A stretch of 22,205 nt of DNA. Origin: Bacteroidales bacterium UBA1223. GTDB taxonomy: Bacteria; Bacteroidota; Bacteroidia; Bacteroidales; P3. The notes below the pieces were generated by a model. It was not told the DNA's origin. It worked only from the letters and a program-made list of their open reading frames with translations, and did not search any database. The stretch is taken from NCBI GenBank assembly GCA_002309155.1, contig DBXB01000018.1, forward strand, positions 425-22,629, in the 5' to 3' direction. Below are positions 14,960 to 21,229 of the stretch, in pieces (position 1 is the stretch's first letter; the number at the start of each line of letters is the position of its first letter). A program made the position numbers and the translations under genes.

Positions 14960-15715
14960 TCACACCTTGTCAATCTTCAGATAATCGTCCATAATGCTTG
15001 CCTCTACTTCAAACACCTCATGTATCCTCTCAGGAGTCAAAGCCTCACGGGTAGGACCTTTGTAGATGAGTTTGGTGTCGTGAAGCAGCATGGTCTCTGG
15101 ACAGTAGCGGAGCGCTAGGTTGAGGTCGTGTACCACGATGAGTATGGTCTTGCCCTTCTTGTGGTTGATGTCACGCAGCAGTTCCATTATCTCGAACTGG
15201 TGTGCTATGTCGAGGTTGGAGGTGGGCTCGTCGAGTAGCAGGATAGGAGTCTGTTGAGCCAGTGCGCGGGCAATCATCACCCGCTGCAGTTCTCCGCCAC
15301 TCATCTGCGACGGCGTCGAGAGTCTCAGATGCCATGTGTTGGTCTGCCGCATACATTGTTCCACGATACTCCAGTCTTGTTCCGACTCGTTTTGCAGACG
15401 CCGTTGGTAAGGGTTGCGGCCCATCAGGACAGTCTCGAATGCCGAGAAGTCGATGTCCGTCTGGGGGTGCTGCATCACAAAAGCTATGTTTTGAGCCATA
15501 ATGCGGGGTGGGAGAGTAGAGACAGGTGTGTCGTTGATAGTGATGGAGCCTTCTTTGGGTTTCGTCAGGTTGGCGATACACCGCAGCAGTGTCGTCTTTC
15601 CGCATCCGTTGGGACCCAGAATGGCGCAGAAGTCGCCGTCGTTGACTGTGGCGGTGATGTCGTGGAGAATCTCTTTGTCTCCGTACGAGTATGTGACGTT
15701 CTGTATTGAAAGCAT
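14960..15715 (-). CDS. ABC importer ATPase, FecE/BtuD/HmuV type
   Basis: This 251-residue ATPase belongs to type II importers for siderophores, heme or cobalamin. Seen: Walker A GPNGCGKTT at residues 34-42, the Q-loop in AFVMQHPQ, the signature MSGGELQR, Walker B ILLLDEPTSNLD and the H-loop HDLN. The MGRNPYQ segment after the Q-loop is typical of the FecE group. Its ATG shares one base with the stop of the permease gene (TGATG), so the two are translated as a pair. The substrate cannot be decided: no cobalamin riboswitch, TonB receptor or binding-protein gene is adjacent. Confidence 0.92.
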   Translation of the reverse strand: MLSIQNVTYSYGDKEILHDITATVNDGDFCAILGPNGCGKTTLLRCIANLTKPKEGSITINDTPVSTLPPRIMAQNIAFVMQHPQTDIDFSAFETVLMGRNPYQRRLQNESEQDWSIVEQCMRQTNTWHLRLSTPSQMSGGELQRVMIARALAQQTPILLLDEPTSNLDIAHQFEIMELLRDINHKKGKTILIVVHDLNLALRYCPETMLLHDTKLIYKGPTREALTPERIHEVFEVEASIMDDYLKIDKV

Positions 15716-16692
15716 CAGAGTTTGCGTTTGGATTTGTAAAGAAGGTAGATGAACATAGGAGCGCCCACCAGCGAAGTTATCGACCCCACAGGGAGTTCGT
15801 TAGGAGGGATGAGGGTCCTTGCCATCGTGTCGCACAGCAACAAGAACAGTGCTCCGGCGAAAATTGACAGTGGCACTATCCGTCGGTTGTCCGACCCTAT
15901 AAGCAGTCTCACGCAGTGGGGCACCACCAGTCCGACGAACCCTATAACTCCGCATGCCGACACGCAGAACGCCACCATCAGCGTGGTGAAGAAGAGCAGC
16001 CTGCGTCGCACCTTCTCGACGTCGACACCAAGACTTTGGGCTGTCTCGCTGCCGGTGAGCAACAGGTTCAGGTCGCGTGAGTAATAAAGTACCACGGCGA
16101 TGCCAAGAATCACTATCGGAAGGACTATCCACACATCCATCCACGATGCCGATGCAAAGCTGCCCATGGTCCAGAAGATGATGCTCTCCATCTTGTCATG
16201 ATGCAGAGCCATAAGTAGTGAGATGACAGCGGTGATCAGGAATGTCAGGCACACTCCTGTGAGGAGTAGCGAGGTGGTGTGCATCCTGTTGCCTATCGAC
16301 GCCACCTTGAAGATCAGCAGTATGGTGAGTAGTGCCGACACCAGAGCCATGCTTCCTATGCCGAAGAGGTGTGCCTCAAGACCCATCAGTATGGCGAGGG
16401 CGGCGCCCAGCGAAGCCCCCGACGAGATGCCCAGCACGTAAGGGTCGGTCAAGGGGTTGCGGAACACAGCCTGATAGGTGGTTCCGCATACCGACAGGGC
16501 GGCGCCGACAATAACTACAAGGCATACACGAGGCAGTCGGAGATTCCAGAAGATAGGTGTCTGGAAGAGAGTCTTCATATCCAGATCCACCACACCCATA
16601 GTGGCGCAGAGGAACATCGCCAGCACTGTGAGGATGGCGAGTGCCAAAGATAGTATGACGGTATGTGACTTATGGTTTGATGGCGCTTTCAT
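15715..16692 (-). CDS. ABC importer permease, FecCD/BtuC family
   Basis: This 325-residue inner-membrane protein is built of about ten hydrophobic segments. Family blocks seen: CGTTYQAVFRNPLTDPYVLG, directly followed by ISSGASLGAALAI, then GVIGFVGLVVPHCVRLLIG, and the C-terminal ELPVGSITSLVGAPMFIYLL. These are the substrate-channel and ATPase-coupling regions of BtuC/FhuB-like permeases that import chelated iron, heme or cobalamin. Length is usual. The upstream gap to the radical SAM gene (about 212 nt) is filled with short repeats and shows no recognisable riboswitch. The missing partner, a periplasmic binding protein, must be encoded elsewhere or supplied by another system. Confidence 0.93.
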   Translation of the reverse strand: MKAPSNHKSHTVILSLALAILTVLAMFLCATMGVVDLDMKTLFQTPIFWNLRLPRVCLVVIVGAALSVCGTTYQAVFRNPLTDPYVLGISSGASLGAALAILMGLEAHLFGIGSMALVSALLTILLIFKVASIGNRMHTTSLLLTGVCLTFLITAVISLLMALHHDKMESIIFWTMGSFASASWMDVWIVLPIVILGIAVVLYYSRDLNLLLTGSETAQSLGVDVEKVRRRLLFFTTLMVAFCVSACGVIGFVGLVVPHCVRLLIGSDNRRIVPLSIFAGALFLLLCDTMARTLIPPNELPVGSITSLVGAPMFIYLLYKSKRKL

Positions 16693-16722
16693 CGGACCTG
16701 GTTTATTTTAGAATTGTGAATG

Positions 16723-16867
16723 GTTGATATGTTGATACGTTGATACGTTCGCTCGTCAAGCTGACTCGCTACATTTAATCTATTCTGCGGTGCTCGCAGG
16801 CTATGCCACGCGGGGCTCACCAGATATGTTGATATGGAATAATCGTTTAATCGTTTTCTCGTTTAAT
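16723..16867. repeat. Octamer arrays and a GC-richer repeat upstream of the FecCD permease gene
   Basis: GTTGATAT/GTTGATAC units are in 8-nt phase at 16723, 16731 and 16739. A further GTTGATAT stands at 16828. CGTTTAAT-type units are in phase at 16844, 16852 and 16860. Between the groups, 16760-16807 resembles the left arm of the inverted repeat at 18911-18960 (shared GCTGACTC and GGTGyTCGC). No coding sequence or known riboswitch is seen in the gap. Confidence 0.6.
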
Positions 16868-16880
16868 CGAACTCATTTGT

Positions 16881-16920
16881 CCCTTTAACTCCTCTTAACT
16901 TCCCTTAACTTCCCTCAACT
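16881..16920. repeat. Decamer array overlapping the 3' end of the radical SAM gene
   Basis: Four 10-nt units are in phase: CCCTTTAACT (16881), CCTCTTAACT (16891), TCCCTTAACT (16901) and TCCCTCAACT (16911). On the minus strand the last two encode the final residues and stop codon of the radical SAM protein. A sister array with the same CATTTGTCCC lead-in lies at 19011-19050. Confidence 0.75.
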
Positions 16921-17879
16921 CCTTTTCCTCCCTGTCGGCTGTTGCGGTTTTCGAGCTCTTTGTTCACTAGCTGGGGTATCTCTTCGTTGCGTATCAGCTT
17001 TCCGTCGGCACGGCGCCAGCTGCGGTCGGGAAAAGCCTGGTAGCGGGGAGGCACCTCACCTGCCAGACGTTCTATCATGATGTCGGGACGCAGCCGTTCC
17101 AGGAAGTCGCATACAAGCTTTATATATTCTTCAAGTGAGAATTGACGATACAATTCAGGGTTCTCCATCGCCTCTTTCTCCATCGGTGTACCTTTGAAGA
17201 TCTGCAGTTGGTGGAGTTTTAGTGAGTTAATCGGCAAAGAGTTTATTATTCCGGCTTCATCGATTATCTGTTGCCGTGATTCGCCTGGCAGACCGATGAT
17301 AAGATGGGCGCCGCAATGGATGTTGCGTTCAGCGGTGGACATGATGGCTCTGCGTGATGTCTCGAAATCGTGACCACGGTTGACCCTCTTCAATGTTTCG
17401 TCGTAGCACGACTCAATGCCGTATTCCAAAGCGATGAAATAATCCCTTTCCAGCCGGCTCTCTCTTCCTAGTGCGGCGAGCGACGCTATGAGGTCGAGTT
17501 TCCTGTCGTCAACACAGTCGGGACGGGTGCTGATGACAAGTCCGCAGACGTCAGGGTGCGACAAAGCTTCGAGATAACGTTGCCTGAGGGTCTCCTCAGG
17601 GGCGTAAGTATTTGAGTAGGCTTGGAAGTAGGCTAGGTAATGACGGGTGTTGGGGTAGCGGTGCCTATGGAATAGGATGCCCTCGTCGAGTTGTTGGGTT
17701 ATGCTCTTCTCGGGGGTGCAGTAGGAGGGGTTGAAGGCGTCGTTCAGGCAGAATGTGCATCCCGCATTCTCACGGTCGCCACGGTTAGGACATGAGAAAC
17801 CTGCGTCAATAGACAGTTTCTGTAACCGTGACCCGTAGATTCTGCGGAAAAAGTCGGAATATGAGTTATATCTGTGCAT
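16905..17879 (-). CDS. Radical SAM protein of the YhcC/TIGR01212 family
   Basis: This 324-residue protein carries three cysteines spaced C-x10-C-x2-C (C30, C41, C44) in the N-terminal block FSCPNRGDRENAGCTFC, the iron-sulphur site of this radical SAM family. Also seen: AYFQAYSNTYAPEETL, LVISTRPDCVDD, ALEYGIESCYDETLKRVNRGH, GAHLIIGLPGESRQQ and LKLHQLQIFKGTPMEKE, all typical of YhcC-like proteins. The family's substrate is not established to my knowledge. The LutA-like gene ends 7 nt upstream, so co-transcription is likely. Its last residues (GVEGS) are encoded inside a decamer repeat, which suggests the repeat has moved or replaced the original C-terminus. Confidence 0.9.
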   Translation of the reverse strand: MHRYNSYSDFFRRIYGSRLQKLSIDAGFSCPNRGDRENAGCTFCLNDAFNPSYCTPEKSITQQLDEGILFHRHRYPNTRHYLAYFQAYSNTYAPEETLRQRYLEALSHPDVCGLVISTRPDCVDDRKLDLIASLAALGRESRLERDYFIALEYGIESCYDETLKRVNRGHDFETSRRAIMSTAERNIHCGAHLIIGLPGESRQQIIDEAGIINSLPINSLKLHQLQIFKGTPMEKEAMENPELYRQFSLEEYIKLVCDFLERLRPDIMIERLAGEVPPRYQAFPDRSWRRADGKLIRNEEIPQLVNKELENRNSRQGGKGVEGS

Positions 17880-17886
17880 CCTCTCC

Positions 17887-18672
17887 TTAGCCTATCAGAA
17901 AGTCCCCTATCATACGAATCTCCAGTTTGATGTCTCTTTTCTTGATATACGACTCCAGGTGGAGCAGGCATGCAGGTTCCGTCGAGGTTATCACTTCAGC
18001 TCCCGCCAACAGTGCGTTGTCGACTTTACGCTGTGCCAGACTGTCGGATATTGTTGTGAAATTGTTTGCGAATGAGCCGCCGTATCCACAGCATACATTC
18101 TGTTGAGGCATCTCCACCAGTTGTAATCCGGGGACCATGGAGAGTATCTGGCGAGGCTCGTTGCGTAGACCTTTGATGCCGGGATGGGCGAGCGACGTGT
18201 AGTCGCGGAGTGTGGTGCAGTGGTCGAGTATGGTGACTTTGTGAGGGAATTCAGGAATAGCAATATCCGATAAATTGGCAATATTTGCCAGAAAATCGGT
18301 CAAATCGAAACATCTGTCGATAAACTGGCGGTAGTCGTTGTGGAACGTAGTATTGTGAAACAGTTTTGGGAAATGTTGCTGTATGTAAACCACCGTGGCA
18401 CTTGATAACGATACTATGTATCGGCATTTGTCGAAGCTCTCAATCATAGTCTCGCCCAACACTTTGGCTCCCTCATAATCCCCCTGGTTGTAAAGCTCCA
18501 TACCTGTCGATGCCATCTCCTGTGGATAGTAGACAGTAAAGCCCAGATTTTGCAGCAATTGATAGGCGTTCATCGCCGACTGTGGCGCAAATTGGTCGAT
18601 GGAGGTGGGCACCAAAAGACCTATTGTTGTCGATGGGAATTGAGGGACGCTATGTGAGTTATTATCGGTCAT
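17887..18672 (-). CDS. LutA-like cysteine-rich (CCG domain) protein lacking the N-terminal cysteine set
   Basis: This 261-residue protein resembles LutA/YkgE and the heterodisulfide-reductase-type CCG proteins, which carry two copies of a four-cysteine motif. The C-terminal copy is complete: C152 (DHCTTLRD), C194-C195 (CCGYGG) and C235 (STEPACLLHL). In the N-terminal copy all four expected cysteines are Ser or Thr: VPC is VPT (T23), TCCG is ASTG (S55, T56), and the GSC-type site is SAT (T93). Known: LutA acts with LutB and LutC in lactate oxidation. Neither is adjacent here, and the partner in this operon is a radical SAM gene instead. I infer one remaining iron-sulphur or redox site. A good Bacteroidota promoter lies upstream. 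Confidence 0.8.
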   Translation of the reverse strand: MTDNNSHSVPQFPSTTIGLLVPTSIDQFAPQSAMNAYQLLQNLGFTVYYPQEMASTGMELYNQGDYEGAKVLGETMIESFDKCRYIVSLSSATVVYIQQHFPKLFHNTTFHNDYRQFIDRCFDLTDFLANIANLSDIAIPEFPHKVTILDHCTTLRDYTSLAHPGIKGLRNEPRQILSMVPGLQLVEMPQQNVCCGYGGSFANNFTTISDSLAQRKVDNALLAGAEVITSTEPACLLHLESYIKKRDIKLEIRMIGDFLIG

Positions 18673-18692
18673 ATATCACGTATTAGGATTTG

Positions 18693-18724
18693 CAAAGATA
18701 CGGTAAAAAAATGGAATACAGAAA
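18693..18724 (-). promoter_or_regulatory. Bacteroidota-type promoter for the LutA-like/radical SAM genes
   Basis: On the minus strand TATCTTTG (18693-18700) matches the TAnnTTTG -7 box exactly. It is preceded by TTTC (18721-18724, three of four matches to the TTTG -33 box) with a 20-nt spacer. The start codon at 18672 is about 20 nt downstream, so the leader is very short. Confidence 0.75.
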
Positions 18725-19138
18725 TCATTTTTGTTTTCGCCAACACATGAAAACCAACAATAACTTCATCTTTTCTCCGTTACTATCATAAGTGAATTGT
18801 TGATACGTTGATATGGTGATATGATGATATGATAATGATTACAGAATTGTTGATTTAGTAAATTGTATCTGAAGTTAAAGTTTTTCGCTTGATTTGATTT
18901 ATTTCTTAGGTGCTGACTCACTTACGTTAATTAAATGCTAAGGTGTTCGCGACCTTCGGTTCAAAGCCTGCAGAGCAGGCAGAAGGTTAAAGTTTCTCAA
19001 TTTTCATTTGTCCCTTAACTTCCCTTAACTCCCTTTAACTTCCCTTTGCCGAAGGCTGCGAACACCATAAAAAATTAAATAAATACAGTGAGCAACTCCC
19101 TTTACCCCCCTTGTTAACCCCCAATATTTTACAATACC
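18725..19138. other. Repeat-filled intergenic region between divergent genes
   Basis: No gene is seen here. The region holds a five-unit octamer array at 18799-18838 (GTTGATAC, GTTGATAT, GGTGATAT and variants). It also holds an imperfect inverted repeat (18911-18960 with 19049-19095) and a decamer array at 19011-19050. Inside the inverted repeat is a small hairpin, GCCTGC, 3-nt loop, GCAGGC (18966-18980). The promoter of prsW could not be placed. Confidence 0.6.
18911..19095. repeat. Imperfect inverted repeat, about 47-nt arms
   Basis: The inner 20 nt of the arms match at 17 of 20 positions (left arm GGTGTTCGC then CCTTCGG; right arm CCGAAGG then GCGAACACC). The outer parts, GACTCACTTACGTTAATTAA against the complement of TTAAATAAATACAGTGAGCA, are more diverged. 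About 88 nt lie between the arms, including a hairpin and a decamer array. It is too short for a coding element; a MITE-like relic is possible. Confidence 0.55.
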
Positions 19139-19987
19139 ATGGAAAACATCATCCTGCTCTGTCTTGCTGTTCTCCCAGTCTTCGTGTTGGGATTTTTTGT
19201 CTACCGTAAAGACAAATTCGAGAAAGAGCCTGTACGTATGTTGCTGAAGGCTTTCATCTATGGATGCCTCTCAGTGGTGCCCGCCATCTTTCTCGAGCAG
19301 TTGCTGTCGCTTCTTTACACCAACATGGGTGGTGACAGTCTGCCGGGAGTCTTCCAAGGAGCCTACACTGGATATATAGTGGCGGGCTGTTCCGAGGAGT
19401 TGAGCAAGTTGGTGCTACTGACCCTTGTGATATGGAAAAGTCGAGAGTTCAATGAGTATTTCGACGGAGTGGTCTATGCCACCTTTGTCTCGCTCGGGTT
19501 TGCCGGATTGGAGAATGTGATGTATGTCTTCGGACAGGACAGCTATGCGTCGGCGCTGGCGACAGGCTCCATGCGCGCTATACTCTCTGTCCCCGGTCAT
19601 TTCCTGTTTGGCGTGGTGATGGGTTATTATTTTGCTCTTGCCAAGTTTCAGCCCGAAAACCGCTCCAGCAATTTTTTCAAAGCCTTCTTCTATCCCATGT
19701 TGCTTCACGGCACCTACGATGCGCTGCTGATGATACCCGAAGCGATGGGCGAGGACACCATGGTGCTGTCGGGTATCCTCTTCGTGCTGTTCATCTTTTT
19801 CGACATCCGACTCTGGAAGATTGGAATGCGGCGACTCAACCATCTGCAGGAGCTCAGTCAGCAGCAGGCCTATTCTTACGATGACAACGCAGGTTATGAC
19901 GATGAGGGTGGAGATGACGACAATTACCAAGGTGGTGGCAATTCGAATTCAGGTGATGCCTTCTCCGGCTTTAACTGGGAGGTGTGA
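19139..19987 (+). CDS. prsW: PrsW-family intramembrane metalloprotease
   Basis: This 282-residue inner-membrane protein has about eight hydrophobic segments up to residue 235. The family's conserved polar residues are all present within membrane segments: EELSK at 86-90 (ExxxK-type motif), E125 in GFAGLENVMYV, H154 in SVPGHFLFGVVMGYY, and H190 in LLHGTYD. Known: PrsW in Bacillus subtilis makes a site-1 cut in the anti-sigma factor RsiW; the family is related to CAAX-type proteases. No sigma or anti-sigma gene is nearby, so the substrate here is unknown. The last 40 residues are a hydrophilic tail very rich in Asp, Gly, Asn and Tyr, probably disordered and outside the family core. Confidence 0.88.
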   Translation: MENIILLCLAVLPVFVLGFFVYRKDKFEKEPVRMLLKAFIYGCLSVVPAIFLEQLLSLLYTNMGGDSLPGVFQGAYTGYIVAGCSEELSKLVLLTLVIWKSREFNEYFDGVVYATFVSLGFAGLENVMYVFGQDSYASALATGSMRAILSVPGHFLFGVVMGYYFALAKFQPENRSSNFFKAFFYPMLLHGTYDALLMIPEAMGEDTMVLSGILFVLFIFFDIRLWKIGMRRLNHLQELSQQQAYSYDDNAGYDDEGGDDDNYQGGGNSNSGDAFSGFNWEV

Positions 19988-20008
19988 GTGATTGTTTAAT
20001 TGTTGATT

Positions 20009-20080
20009 GTTTAACTGTTTAATTGTTGTTAAGGTGTTAAGATGTTAAGATGTTAAGGTGTTAAGTTGATAAGGTGAAGG
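20009..20080. repeat. Octamer array, inverted relative to the one at 8794-8905
   Basis: Nine in-phase units start with G every 8 nt from 20009: GTTTAACT, GTTTAATT, GTTGTTAA, GGTGTTAA, then GATGTTAA twice, and so on. Read on the minus strand they give CTTAACAC, CTTAACAA, CAATTAAA and CAGTTAAA, the same words as at 8794-8897. The CTAG array lies on the same relative side in both cases. Confidence 0.8.
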
Positions 20081-20087
20081 TTAAAGA

Positions 20088-20132
20088 TTTCTAGAGTTTC
20101 TAGTTCTTCTAGTTTCTCTAGAGTTTCTAGAA
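20088..20132. repeat. CTAG array, five copies at exact 9-nt spacing
   Basis: CTAG begins at 20091, 20100, 20109, 20118 and 20127. Fill sequences are AGTTT, TTCTT, TTTCT and AGTTT. TTTTCAA repeats follow up to about 20160, as after the array at 13510-13536. Confidence 0.85.
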
Positions 20133-20211
20133 TTTTCAATTTTCAATTTTTATTTTTCAATTTCACCATTCACTATTTTATCCACTGAAAATCAATTAAA
20201 ATAAAAATTTA

Positions 20212-20243
20212 TTTGGTGCGTATTAAAAATAGTTGTACTTTTG
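20212..20243 (+). promoter_or_regulatory. Bacteroidota-type promoter of the tRNA gene
   Basis: TTTG at 20212-20215 and TACTTTTG at 20236-20243 match the -33 TTTG and -7 TAnnTTTG boxes exactly, with a 20-nt spacer. The tRNA begins 13 nt after the -7 box. Confidence 0.9.
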
Positions 20244-20256
20244 CACTCGCAAAAAA

Positions 20257-20330
20257 GGGGTATTAGCTCAGGTGGCTAGAGCGTTTGACTGGCAGTCAAA
20301 AGGTCATGAGTTCGACTCTCATATACTCCA
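20257..20330 (+). tRNA. tRNA-Ala, anticodon GGC
   Basis: The full cloverleaf can be drawn over 74 nt. The acceptor stem is GGGGTAT with ATACTCC, including the G3-U70 wobble pair that identifies alanine tRNA, and A330 is the discriminator. The D stem is GCTC with GAGC. The anticodon stem is TTTGA with TCAAA around the loop CTGGCAG (anticodon at 20291-20293). The variable loop is 5 nt, and the T arm is ATGAG, TTCGACT, CTCAT. The 3' CCA is not encoded. It has its own promoter and terminator, so it is a single-gene transcription unit. Confidence 0.97.
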
Positions 20331-20331
20331 C

Positions 20332-20362
20332 AAAAAGGGTCTTAATTGAGACCCTTTTTTTC
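20332..20362 (+). terminator. Intrinsic terminator after tRNA-Ala, shared with the convergent HAD gene
   Basis: An 11-bp stem pairs 20332-20342 with 20349-20359 around a 6-nt loop (TAATTG), with a run of eight T. The reverse strand also has an A/T-flanked hairpin, so it can serve both directions. The last codons and stop (20342-20344) of the HAD gene lie inside it. Confidence 0.9.
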
Positions 20363-21163
20363 GTTAATCTTGTCAAGTATCTGCTTTACGGTGACACATA
20401 GTTCCTCGCCATCCGAATAGTCGGCTCGGCAGGCATAGTTCACTCGGTCTTCTTGTATAAGTCGCATCGCCAACGCTCGTTTGCTGTTGTCCCCGTATAC
20501 GGCGATGGCATGACCTCCCTGTCCTTTTACCACACTCATACTGGGGACATCCGTCTCACCGTCGCCAAAGTATATCATGTGCTCGAAGGGTATGGCGCGG
20601 TCTTCTTTTGCCACATATTCGTTGATTTTCTTGTTGTCGCTCACCTCACGTATTCCTTTGTTTATCTTGAAGAGGAACTGTGTCTTGGTGGTATAATCCA
20701 CAGCGACGGCGGGCCAGTAGGCAACGCCGTCGACATTATACAAAAACGAGCAGGCGTAGATATTCTCAAACTCTTTGGCTATCGGCGTTCCTTCTATCAT
20801 CTCCCTGAGTCCTGAGGAGTTGATGTAGTGTTTTATGTTCAGTCCGATGGATTTGCCATATTGATTTATCAAGGAGAACCACTCCGTCACTCCTTTGTAT
20901 AGTTCCACTTTTGAACCGAACTTACGGAACGACTCTCGTTTCAGCGATATATTATTTGTCGCCGCCTCCTGAAGCATCAGGTACATATAGCAGAGTATCC
21001 CGCTGGCGTCATTCCCCGTCGCCATTCTGACCACCTTCTCCCAAAACTGTGTCGGGTCTTTGCCGATGGCCTGCACAAAACCGAACTCCTGCATATTTCC
21101 TGGCGAGAGAGTTCCGTCGAAATCGTAGACAAGTGCTACGTCGATATCTTTCTTTGTTGTCAT
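20342..21163 (-). CDS. HAD-family phosphatase (phosphoserine-phosphatase-like)
   Basis: This 273-residue cytoplasmic protein has HAD motif I DFDGT at residues 14-18 (nucleophile D14), motif II serine in INSSG (115-116), and motif IV FGDGETDVPSM with the metal-binding aspartates. The helical insert between motifs I and II is a C1-type cap. The substrate is not evident. The ATG at 21163 is chosen over one at 21223 because the extra 20 residues are not family-like and the HAD core begins at once after 21163. Its final residues are encoded in the shared terminator hairpin. A weak promoter-like CTACTTTG lies on the minus strand at 21209-21216, so it may be transcribed separately from the next gene. 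Confidence 0.85.
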   Translation of the reverse strand: MTTKKDIDVALVYDFDGTLSPGNMQEFGFVQAIGKDPTQFWEKVVRMATGNDASGILCYMYLMLQEAATNNISLKRESFRKFGSKVELYKGVTEWFSLINQYGKSIGLNIKHYINSSGLREMIEGTPIAKEFENIYACSFLYNVDGVAYWPAVAVDYTTKTQFLFKINKGIREVSDNKKINEYVAKEDRAIPFEHMIYFGDGETDVPSMSVVKGQGGHAIAVYGDNSKRALAMRLIQEDRVNYACRADYSDGEELCVTVKQILDKINEKKGLN

Positions 21164-21229
21164 AATGTTATAATTCTTCCAATGTATCCAACAATACCTT
21201 GATAGCCGCAAAGTAGCGCTCATTTGGTT

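Noticed and set aside
16693..16904. Cobalamin riboswitch or Fur-type site before the FecCD permease
   Set aside because: No conserved B12-box or palindromic iron box could be found. The gap consists of short repeats.
21164..21223. Upstream ATG of the HAD gene
   Set aside because: The added 20 residues are unlike the family, and the HAD core begins directly after the ATG at 21163.
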